In this document: in pieces, positions 57,271-64,000 of the stretch | Numbering within the stretch: the stretch's first letter is position 1 | Layout: each line of letters starts with the position of its first letter | Assembly (NCBI RefSeq): GCF_016863335.1 | Contig: NZ_BOOR01000043.1 | Location: 1-64,000, forward strand | DNA from: Planotetraspora thailandica | Lineage (GTDB): Bacteria > Actinomycetota > Actinomycetes > Streptosporangiales > Streptosporangiaceae | Length of the DNA stretch: 64,000 nt | Reading direction: 5' to 3' | Notes under the pieces: model-generated | The model's input: the letters and a program-made list of their open reading frames with translations, nothing else | The model's database searches: none | Told to the model about the DNA's origin: nothing | Made by a program: the position numbers and the translations under genes

Positions 57271-57458
57271 GATTGCGACGCCCTCACCTTCGCGGCTGCG
57301 AAAGCGCGGGCGACCTTACCGGAGAGATCGGATTTGCGAGGCGAAACGATCAGAGTGTGCCTTCGGCCGGCAGATCCGGCGAACTAACGGGTCGCCCGAA
57401 CAGATCCCGATATGACAGCATCAAGAGCACCTAACACTGATTACATCGGCAGGTGAGC

Positions 57459-58400
57459 ATGCGGGCGGTCAGCCTTGCGATCGCGATCACATCGGCGGTC
57501 TGCTTCGGGTTCTCCGGGCCGATGGCGAAGTTCTTGGGCGCGGCAGGGTTGTCGCCGCTGGAAGCCGTCTGGATCCGCATGGCGGGAGCGGGTGTGCTCC
57601 TGATCCTGGCCCTGGCGATCGTGCGGCCGCGCGCGCTGCGCGTGCCGCGTGCGCGGCTGCCGTTCTTCGCGGCGTACGCGGTGATCGCCGTGGCGGCCGT
57701 CCAGTCGCTGTTCTTCGTGGCCATCACTCGGCTGCCTGTCGGTGTCGCGCTGCTCATCGAGTACGCCTCCCCGGTGCTCGTCGTGGTGTGGGTGCGGTTC
57801 GTCCGGCGGGTGCGTGTGCCGCGATCGGCCTACTACGGGGCGGTGGTCGCCTTCGTCGGACTGGCGGTGGTGGTGCAGGTCTGGGAGGGCATCCGCCTGG
57901 ACGCGCTCGGGTTGCTGCTGGCCCTGGTGGCGTCCGCGTGCTGCGCCGGATATTTCCTGATGAGTGATTCGTTCGGTGACGACGTGGACGTGCTGGGCCT
58001 CATCGCCTGGGGCATGGCGGGCTCGGCGGTCGTGCTCCTGCCGGTCTCACGCCCGTGGAACATCCCGTGGCACGCCTTCACCACGACGGCGGACATCGGC
58101 GGACACTCGCTGCCCGTCCTCGGCGCGGCCGCGTGGCTCGTGCTGGTCGCGACGGTGATCGCCTACATCACCGGGGTGACGGCGGTGCGCCGCCTGTCGG
58201 CCGCGGTCGGCGCGACCGTCGCGTCGCTGGAGGTGCTCGCCGGCGCGCTCATCGCCTGGGTGCTGCTCGGGGAGCACCTGGGAGTCGCTCAGATCGCCGG
58301 AGGGGTCATCCTGCTCGCCGGTGCCCTGCTCGCCCAGACGGCCACCGTACGGCTCTCGCAGGACGCCACGACGGCGGTCGTGGAGACCGTTCGCGTCTGA
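57459..58400 (+). CDS. EamA/DMT-family transporter
   Basis: 313 residues from ATG at 57459 (AGG at short spacing); GTG at 57453 is possible. Ten membrane helices in two EamA repeats, beginning AVSLAIAITSAVCFGFSGPM and, in the second half, VTAVRRLSAAVGATVASLEV. LIEYASPVLVVVWVRFVRRV and the GEHLGVAQIAGGVILLAGAL segment are typical of RhtA/YdcZ-type members. Such proteins usually export amino acids or metabolites; no substrate can be read here. It ends five bases from the convergent hypothetical gene. Confidence 0.88.
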   Translation: MRAVSLAIAITSAVCFGFSGPMAKFLGAAGLSPLEAVWIRMAGAGVLLILALAIVRPRALRVPRARLPFFAAYAVIAVAAVQSLFFVAITRLPVGVALLIEYASPVLVVVWVRFVRRVRVPRSAYYGAVVAFVGLAVVVQVWEGIRLDALGLLLALVASACCAGYFLMSDSFGDDVDVLGLIAWGMAGSAVVLLPVSRPWNIPWHAFTTTADIGGHSLPVLGAAAWLVLVATVIAYITGVTAVRRLSAAVGATVASLEVLAGALIAWVLLGEHLGVAQIAGGVILLAGALLAQTATVRLSQDATTAVVETVRV

Positions 58401-58405
58401 AGCCC

Positions 58406-58756
58406 CTAACGGGGCGTGAGCCGTACGACGGTGGACCGGGCGGCCCAGCGGCCGATTAAGCCTGCGGCGTCGGGGGCGTTGAGCCGCTCCTTGGCGAGGG
58501 CGGCCACGGCGTCCGGCTCCGCCGCCTGGTCGACGATCGCGACGGAGGCGGGGAAGCGGACGAGCTCGGCGCCGTTGTCCTTGCTCCGGAGGGTGATCTC
58601 GACCTCGGCGGACTCCACGAGGCCGGGCAGCTCCTGCTCGCCGCCGCCGGTCACGACGTAGATCGCGCCGTCGTGCCACGCGTGCCATGCCAGCCGCCGG
58701 CCGATCCACAGGACGCCGGACTTCTTGGCTCCTTCTTCGACCAGCGGCAGGCTCAT
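58406..58756 (-). CDS. Conserved hypothetical actinobacterial protein
   Basis: 116 residues, no family recognised. It is soluble, with no signal or membrane segment. ESAEVEITLRSKDNGAELVR and FPASVAIVDQAAEPDAVAAL suggest an alpha/beta fold, and WIGRRLAWHAWHDGAIYVVT is the most conserved-looking stretch. It is nine bases downstream of bioY on the same strand, so it is probably cotranscribed with it. A flavin-reductase-like split barrel (PNPOx type) is one possibility from the strand pattern, but the evidence is thin. Confidence 0.7.
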   Translation of the reverse strand: MSLPLVEEGAKKSGVLWIGRRLAWHAWHDGAIYVVTGGGEQELPGLVESAEVEITLRSKDNGAELVRFPASVAIVDQAAEPDAVAALAKERLNAPDAAGLIGRWAARSTVVRLTPR

Positions 58757-58765
58757 GAGCGCAGC

Positions 58766-59332
58766 CTAACCCCGGCCGGTCAGTTTCCAGGCGGCCGGCA
58801 GGAGACCCGCGGCGACCAGAACCTTGAGGCCGTCGCCGATGAGGAAGGGCACGACGCCCGCGGTGATGGCCGACGGCAGGTTCATGCCGGTGGCGACCAT
58901 GAGCCACGGCACGCCGATCGCGTAGATGAGCACGGTGCCGACGGCCATGGTGCCGGCCGTGCGCCAGACGGTGCGGTCGCCGCCCTTGCCGGCGAGCGCC
59001 CCCACGACGCTCGCGGCGAGGAAGAAGCCGACGACGTAGCCCAGCGTGGCGTCGCCCGCGGCGGCGAACAGCGGCACGCCGGCGAGGCCGGCCAGCAGGT
59101 ACAGCGCCATGCTGATCGCCGCGCGGTGCAGGCCGAGCGCGGCGCCCGACAGGAGCACGGCGAAGGTCTGGAGGGTCACGGGGACCGGCGTCCCCGGCAC
59201 GGGGAAGCTGACCTTGGCGGAGAGCCCGGTCAGCAGCGCGGCGCCGGCGATCAGCGCGATGTCCCTGGCGAGCCTGCCCGGGATGAGGTCGGAGAGTACG
59301 GCGGGGCGGGTCCCCACTGCGGCATTTGCCAT
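58766..59332 (-). CDS. bioY: Biotin transporter S component BioY
   Basis: 188 residues from ATG at 59332, preceded by AAAGGGAG. Six membrane helices with the BioY signature: GTPVPVTLQTFAVLLSGAAL, LYLLAGLAGVPLFAAAGDAT and LGYVVGFFLAASVVGALAGK, and the C-terminal FLIGDGLKVLVAAGL. BioY binds biotin and either works alone or with an ECF energising module (BioMN), which is not encoded nearby. The 190-base gap before it also contains the promoter of the divergent lyase gene. Confidence 0.94.
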   Translation of the reverse strand: MANAAVGTRPAVLSDLIPGRLARDIALIAGAALLTGLSAKVSFPVPGTPVPVTLQTFAVLLSGAALGLHRAAISMALYLLAGLAGVPLFAAAGDATLGYVVGFFLAASVVGALAGKGGDRTVWRTAGTMAVGTVLIYAIGVPWLMVATGMNLPSAITAGVVPFLIGDGLKVLVAAGLLPAAWKLTGRG

Positions 59333-59522
59333 GACTGGCTCCCTTTGACTCGATTGGTACCCATTCTTTGGGGAGTACGGGCGGAAGCCGTACGGGGGCG
59401 ACGCCAATATCGCGTCACGGCTTTTGTGCCGGTCTCACAGTTTTCGATCAGCCCCACTCGAGAAAGACGGTCACATCGCGCACAGGGCTTGTAGCAGGTC
59501 TACGAAGAGGGGAGGGCAAGGG

Positions 59523-60506
59523 GTGGAGGCGCTCCACAAGGTCGTCTCTCGCTACGGTGTGCTCATGCGCGCCCGACGTTCGACTCTCGCCGTTCCCGGA
59601 AGCAACCCCAGGTTCCTGGAGAAGGCCCAGGGCCTGGCCGCCGACGAGGTCTTCCTCGACCTGGAGGACTCGGTGGCCCCCGATGCCAAGGCGGACGCCC
59701 GCCGCAACGTCGTCGCCGCGCTCCGCGACGGCGATTGGGCCGGCAAGACCGTCGTGGTCAGGGTGAACGACGTCTCCACCCAGTGGGCGTACCGCGACGT
59801 GATCGAGGTCGTGGAGGGGGCCGGCGGCCGGCTCGACTGCGTGATGTTGCCCAAGGTCGAAAGCACCTCCCACGTGATCTGGCTCGACACGCTGCTCGGC
59901 CAGATCGAGAAGGCCACCGGACTGCCGGTGGGAGATATCGGCATCGAGGCCCAGATCGAGAGCGCGCGCGGGCTGGTCGAGGTCGACGCCATCGCCGGCG
60001 CCTCGCCGCGGCTGGAGACCCTGGTGTTCGGGCCCGCCGACTTCATGGCCTCGATCGGCATGCGCACGCTCGTCGTGGGGGAGCAGCCGCCCGGATACGG
60101 CGAGGGCGACGCCTACCACTACATCCTGATGCGGATCCTGATGGCGGCCCGGGCCAATGACCTGCAGGCCGTCGACGGGCCCTACCTCCAGATCCGCGAC
60201 CTGGACGGCTTCCGCCGGGTAGCCCGCAAAGCCGCGGCCCTCGGATTCGACGGCAAGTGGGTGCTCCACCCTTCCCAGATCGAGGCCGCCAACGAGGTGT
60301 TCTCGCCGGCGCAGGACGACTACGACCACGCCGAGTTGATCCTCGATGCGTACGCGTACTACACGACCGTCGAGAAGCGGGGGGCGGTGATGCTCGGCGA
60401 CGAGATGATCGACGAGGCGTCCCGCAAGATGGCCCTGGTGGTCTCGGCCAAGGGCCGGGCGGCCGGGATGTCCCGCACCACGACCTTCACGCCGCCCGGC
60501 TCCTGA
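59523..60506 (+). CDS. HpcH/HpaI-family CoA ester lyase (malyl-CoA/citramalyl-CoA lyase type)
   Basis: 327 residues from GTG at 59523, with GGGGAGGG six bases upstream; ATG at 59565 would be the short form. CitE/Mcl-type TIM barrel: RSTLAVPGSNPRFLEKAQGL, EVFLDLEDSVAPDAK with magnesium-site acid, GIEAQIESARGLVEVDAIAG with the catalytic Glu, and WVLHPSQIEAANEVFSP. Such enzymes cleave or form malyl-CoA, beta-methylmalyl-CoA or citramalyl-CoA. In actinomycetes they serve the ethylmalonyl-CoA pathway or itaconate breakdown; the substrate here is not certain. Confidence 0.88.
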   Translation: MEALHKVVSRYGVLMRARRSTLAVPGSNPRFLEKAQGLAADEVFLDLEDSVAPDAKADARRNVVAALRDGDWAGKTVVVRVNDVSTQWAYRDVIEVVEGAGGRLDCVMLPKVESTSHVIWLDTLLGQIEKATGLPVGDIGIEAQIESARGLVEVDAIAGASPRLETLVFGPADFMASIGMRTLVVGEQPPGYGEGDAYHYILMRILMAARANDLQAVDGPYLQIRDLDGFRRVARKAAALGFDGKWVLHPSQIEAANEVFSPAQDDYDHAELILDAYAYYTTVEKRGAVMLGDEMIDEASRKMALVVSAKGRAAGMSRTTTFTPPGS

Positions 60507-60584
60507 CGCCCGCCCCGCGTGGGCTTCAGGCCAATGACCAGGGGCATCGTCGCCCCGTGCCGGGGCGGCGCGAAGAATGGACGT

Positions 60585-61577
60585 ATGAGCGAACCGCCGC
60601 CCTACCAGTGGCCGCCCGGGCCGTGGCCCCACCAGGGCTACCACCCCGGCGCGCCGTACGTGCCGCCGCCGGCCCGGACATGGGCCGTCCGGCCTCCCCC
60701 TGGAGTGCGCTACGACAGGCTGGCCCGTACGGCGGCGCATCGCTGGTGGCGGCCCGTCCTCGGGACGCTGGCGATCGTGGCCGCGTTCCTGTTCATCTCG
60801 GTGGCCCTGGCCCTGTTCGCCGGGCTGCTCTCGCTCGTCATGGGCCTTCCGATGGCGATGGACGGCTCGCGCGTCTTCCTCGATCCCGTGGCGGATCTGG
60901 GATTTCAGCTAGGGGTGATCGCTCTGGCCATCCCCCTGGTGCTGGGTGCCGCATGGGCGATCCAGCGCCGCCCACCCGGGACGTTGTCGTCGGTCGCCTT
61001 CCGGATTCGCTGGAGATGGCTGGGCCTGTGCCTCCTGGTCGCCCTGGTGGCGGTCGGCCTGGCCCAATTCGCCGAGGTGGGCACCCTCATGGTCACCGGC
61101 CAGAACCTCGGATTCTCCTGGGTGGGCTGGGACAGGTTCATCACCCCGCTGATCGTCATCCTGGCTCTGGTTCCCTTCCAGGCCGCCGCGGAGGAGTACG
61201 CCTTCCGCGGCTGGATCATCCAGGCGTTCGGCGCGTACCTGAAAGGCCCATGGCCGGGCATCCTGCTCGGGGCCGCCGCGTTCGCCTCCCTGCACGGCTA
61301 CACCGACTGGGGCATCGCGTACGTCTTCGGCTTCGGCGTCCTCATGGGCTGGCTGGCGGTGGTCACGGGGGGCCTGGAGGCCCCCATCGCGCTGCACGTC
61401 ATGAACAACATCTCAGCCTTCGGACTCACCGCCGCGTCGGGCGACATCGGGAGCGCCCTGAATCAGGGCGCGCTGCCCTGGCAGTCGATCGCGGGCACGG
61501 TCGTCCAGTTCGCCACGTATGGCTTCGCGATCGCAATAATCGCCCACAAGAGGGCAATCCAGACTGTCTCGCGATAA
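60585..61577 (+). CDS. CPBP-family intramembrane metalloprotease
   Basis: 330 residues. A Pro/Tyr-rich cytoplasmic N-terminus (~45 residues) precedes about eight membrane helices. The CPBP (Abi/CAAX-protease) motifs are present: AAAEEYAFRGWIIQAF (EExxxR), AAFASLHGYTDW with the first His, and ALHVMNNISAFG (HxxxN). Family members cleave membrane-bound substrates such as anti-sigma factors or processed peptides, or confer immunity to self-made bacteriocins. The N-terminal Pro-rich arm is typical for actinobacteria. It stands alone; substrate unknown. Confidence 0.9.
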   Translation: MSEPPPYQWPPGPWPHQGYHPGAPYVPPPARTWAVRPPPGVRYDRLARTAAHRWWRPVLGTLAIVAAFLFISVALALFAGLLSLVMGLPMAMDGSRVFLDPVADLGFQLGVIALAIPLVLGAAWAIQRRPPGTLSSVAFRIRWRWLGLCLLVALVAVGLAQFAEVGTLMVTGQNLGFSWVGWDRFITPLIVILALVPFQAAAEEYAFRGWIIQAFGAYLKGPWPGILLGAAAFASLHGYTDWGIAYVFGFGVLMGWLAVVTGGLEAPIALHVMNNISAFGLTAASGDIGSALNQGALPWQSIAGTVVQFATYGFAIAIIAHKRAIQTVSR

Positions 61578-61724
61578 ATCTGACTAGAGAGGTCTGGTCG
61601 CGTCGGCGTTCCCGTGTTGCTCTGGAACAGTGATGGGGTATCAAGGTGATCGCGCCCGCTTCGCCGTAAAAGAGGTGGAACGGTCCGCTATATCCCCATG
61701 GGTCAGCGGTAGGAGGTACTGAGC

Positions 61725-64000
61725 GTGGCCTCGGGCCCCCACGAGCGCCCCGACGAGCGTGATCCCCGGCATGCCGCCGACGAGGGACGGCGGGGAGAGC
61801 GCCCCCCGGCCCTCCATCACACCCCTCCCGCGATCTCCCCGTGGGCCATGCCGCCGTTCGGCGCGCCCGTGCCCGAGGACGCCGTGCCTGACGAACCTGA
61901 CGAACCCGTGGCCGGAGGGCCGGTCGCCGACGACGAGGGATGGGAAAGCGGCCTGGGGATTCCGGTCGGCGAGTCGCCGGCGGGTGGCTCCGTCTGGGCT
62001 CCGCAGCCGCCCGCGAGCGCTTCCGATGGGCCGACGGGCGGTTCCGATGCGCCGACGGGCGAGCGGCCGCCGCGAACCGGGAAGCGGCCGTATTCGACCC
62101 CGGCCGACCGCGACCCCGCCGCCACTGCCTCTCCCATGGGCTCTGCTCCCTCCGGAGAGCCCGTGCCGCCCGTCGGCCCTGCCACCCCGGCCACCCCCGC
62201 CGATCCTGCTGCCCCTGCTGATCTGGTCGGCGCCGCCGGCGAGCCTCCGCCTCCTGCGGCCCCCGCGCGGCCGTCCACCACGCCCACGCCGCCGGCCTCC
62301 GAGAGCCCCAGGTCTTCGGAGGATCGCGGGTCTTCGGAGGATCGCGGGTCTTCGGAGGATCGGAGGGCTTCCGAGGACGTCGGGGGCTCTGAGGGCGCGG
62401 CTCCGCTGCGGGAGACCGCGCACCCGCGACTGGTCGACATCCCGGACAAGCTCGTGGCCTCGGGGCCGCCGCGCCTGCGCCGGGCCACCATCCCCCGGGA
62501 GAACCCCGACGGGCCCGAGGCCCAGCGTCGCCGGCCGTACGAGCCGGGCGGCGCACGCACCGACGGCGGCGCGCACGGCCATCCCGCCGACCCCGCCGAC
62601 CCCGCCGCCCCCGCGTCGAGCCACGGCGGCGACCCCGCACATGGTCATGCACCGGTGCGTGGTTCCCAGGACGGCCCGGCCTCGGCCTCTGAGGGCCGCG
62701 GCGGCCACGACGGGCCTTGGGCCCATATGCCTCCCGGAACCGGCGGAGAGGCGGTGGACCTGTCTCCTCCCAGCGGCATCCGGGTGGGGCCGCAAATCCC
62801 GGCGGAGCCGGAGAGCGCCCCAGGAGGCCCGCCCGCGGACCCCGCGCGTCCGCCCGCGGACTCCGCGCCGGATCCGGGCGAGCCCACGCGGGAGCTCGAG
62901 CGGATCGGCAGGCCGCCGGGAGGGCGACCGGCCAGACCCGACGTGCTCGTCGCCTCGGGCCCGCCGCGCTCCGGTCGCCATCATCGGCTGACCCCGTCGC
63001 GCCGGTTAGGGCCGAGAGGGCTGCTCTTCGCCGCCGTCACCGTGGCCGTGCTCCTGGTCGCCGCCGTACTGGGCGTCGGCCTGGTCAAGTGGGCCAGGAC
63101 GCCGCAGACGGGGGGCCTGCGCCTCGCCGCGGGAGCCGGCCAGTCGGGAGACTCCGCGTTCGCCGCCCCCGGTCTGCCGGGCAACGGGTCGAGCCAGGTG
63201 CTCAACGCGATCACTTCGGTGGGCTCGACGGTGGTGGCGGTGGGCAGCGACGTCACCGGCAGGCTCCCCCGGCCGCTGTTCCTCGTGTCCGCCGACGGCG
63301 GCAAGACGTGGGATCTGGGCCGTGTGGCGGGGCCCGCCGGTTATGAGGCGGGGGCCGGGGCGGTCGGCAGGGTCGTCGGCGGCGCTGGGCGCTGGCTGGC
63401 CGCGGGCACTGACGTGATGGGCGCGGCCGGAGAGGCGCCCCGAGGGATGTGGGTGTCACAGGACGGCCGGTCGTGGACGGCCGTGGACACGGCGGGGCTC
63501 ACCGCCTTCGGCGGGCAGGACCGCATTACGGACATCGCCAGGACGTCGGGCGGTTTCGTCGCGGTGGGCTCGTCGGCCACCAGGGACGGCAGCGCCGGTC
63601 CGGTCGCATGGGTGTCCCCCGACGGCACGACGTGGACCAAGGTGGGCCCGATCGGCACGTCCGACACGGTGCGCGGGATGCGTGCGGTCGTCGCGCGCGG
63701 AAACCAGGTCGTGGCCCTGGCCGACCCGGGCGCGGGCGGTTCGGGCTCGGTGGTCCTGCGGTCGGACGACGGCGGGCGGACGTGGCTGAGTCCGGCCTCG
63801 ACCGTGGGCGGTGTTCAGCCGGAGCCGGGCACGCTCGCCGCCGTGGCGGACGGGTTCGTGCTCGTCCCCACCCGGCAGAGGTCGGCCGACGGCGAGGTGA
63901 CCGTCTACTGCTCGCCCGACGGCGGCTCCTGGCACGACTGCGGCACCATCGGCAAGCTGGGCCGCGACGGCACGGGCGTACGGGTGGTGGCGTCGTCGGC
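61725..64000 (+). CDS. Membrane-anchored BNR-repeat beta-propeller protein with long disordered N-terminus (incomplete)
   Basis: The frame is open from GTG at 61725, behind AGGAGG, to the window end (758 codons). The first ~425 residues are disordered, rich in Pro, Gly, Asp, Glu and Ser. They include three copies of RGSSED coded by an 18-base repeat at 62313-62363, and two copies of LVASGPPR (~235 and ~410). One membrane helix (LLFAAVTVAVLLVAAVLGVG) is at ~430. Outside, BNR/Asp-box repeats recur: VSADGGKTW, VSQDGRSWT, VSPDGTTWT, RSDDGGRTW and CSPDGGSWHD. This suggests a sialidase-like propeller used as a binding scaffold; catalytic residues cannot be judged. Confidence 0.78.
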   Translation, partial: MASGPHERPDERDPRHAADEGRRGERPPALHHTPPAISPWAMPPFGAPVPEDAVPDEPDEPVAGGPVADDEGWESGLGIPVGESPAGGSVWAPQPPASASDGPTGGSDAPTGERPPRTGKRPYSTPADRDPAATASPMGSAPSGEPVPPVGPATPATPADPAAPADLVGAAGEPPPPAAPARPSTTPTPPASESPRSSEDRGSSEDRGSSEDRRASEDVGGSEGAAPLRETAHPRLVDIPDKLVASGPPRLRRATIPRENPDGPEAQRRRPYEPGGARTDGGAHGHPADPADPAAPASSHGGDPAHGHAPVRGSQDGPASASEGRGGHDGPWAHMPPGTGGEAVDLSPPSGIRVGPQIPAEPESAPGGPPADPARPPADSAPDPGEPTRELERIGRPPGGRPARPDVLVASGPPRSGRHHRLTPSRRLGPRGLLFAAVTVAVLLVAAVLGVGLVKWARTPQTGGLRLAAGAGQSGDSAFAAPGLPGNGSSQVLNAITSVGSTVVAVGSDVTGRLPRPLFLVSADGGKTWDLGRVAGPAGYEAGAGAVGRVVGGAGRWLAAGTDVMGAAGEAPRGMWVSQDGRSWTAVDTAGLTAFGGQDRITDIARTSGGFVAVGSSATRDGSAGPVAWVSPDGTTWTKVGPIGTSDTVRGMRAVVARGNQVVALADPGAGGSGSVVLRSDDGGRTWLSPASTVGGVQPEPGTLAAVADGFVLVPTRQRSADGEVTVYCSPDGGSWHDCGTIGKLGRDGTGVRVVASS

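Noticed and set aside
61641-62984. 447-codon minus-strand open frame near the window end.
   Set aside because: The plus frame from GTG 61725 has AGGAGG upstream, a membrane helix and BNR repeats; the minus frame has Arg/Gly-rich shadow composition.
1-64000. tRNA, rRNA, riboswitch or insertion-sequence genes.
   Set aside because: No cloverleaf, rRNA stretch, transposase or clear terminal inverted repeat was seen on reading the gaps; a covariance-model search would be needed to exclude small RNAs.

Overview
The window comes from a high-GC actinomycete. Frequent GTG/TTG starts, the gene order sigE-anti-sigma-htrA-tatB-mrp, the fdxA-dapC-dapE block, DUF3117, PaaX and many multidomain Ser/Thr kinases suggest a filamentous member of the Streptosporangiales or relatives. 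That placement is an inference; no rRNA, tRNA or CRISPR was seen.

Layout. 1-9.0 kb (minus strand): start of a possible DUF222/HNH-type protein, then an operon in which two paralogous proteins with sigma region-4-like helix-turn-helix segments flank an SF1 helicase carrying a RelE-like N-terminus, a class I methyltransferase, an orphan iron-type binding lipoprotein and a small SH3-like protein. 9.0-13.0 kb (plus): fdxA, dapC, a DUF4178 membrane protein, a goose-lysozyme-like protein and dapE, i.e. lysine/peptidoglycan-precursor housekeeping. 13.0-15.7 kb: a NodB deacetylase-GT2 glycosyltransferase fusion resembling MatB. 15.7-16.7 kb: a LOG-family gene and a LuxR HTH remnant. 16.9-24.5 kb: a Ser/Thr kinase fused to a GH6 domain whose catalytic residues are changed, an oligopeptide-type lipoprotein, a PadR regulator and a MacB-like ABC exporter.

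24.5-43.0 kb is the most unusual part. pstC, pstA and a membrane-anchored PstS are separated from pstB by about 13 kb of surface-protein genes: a large periplasmic-binding-like protein, a decaying tandem array of PstS-like and FN3/WxL proteins, two membrane-anchored DUF916/DUF3324-like proteins (the partner class of WxL proteins) and a sortase-fold protein lacking the catalytic His and Cys. PHO-box direct repeats (11-bp GTTCA units) precede pstC, the DUF916 gene and the unit ending in pstB, and a half-conserved one precedes the large surface protein. I read this as a PhoP-controlled surface phosphate-scavenging assembly tied to a dedicated Pst transporter. The grouping is seen in sequence; the function is inferred.

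43.1-61.6 kb returns to conserved chromosome: PH-domain protein, second LOG gene, DHPS-tail-like protein, DivIVA-type protein, tag, enoyl-CoA hydratase plus paaX, DUF3117, pepA, O-methyltransferase, the sigE-anti-sigma-htrA-tatB envelope-stress group with an ECF promoter motif in front, mrp, DUF1003, an MgtE-N/CBS protein, a second kinase, an EamA transporter, bioY, a malyl-CoA-lyase-type enzyme and a CPBP protease. The window ends inside a membrane-anchored BNR-repeat protein (61725 onward).
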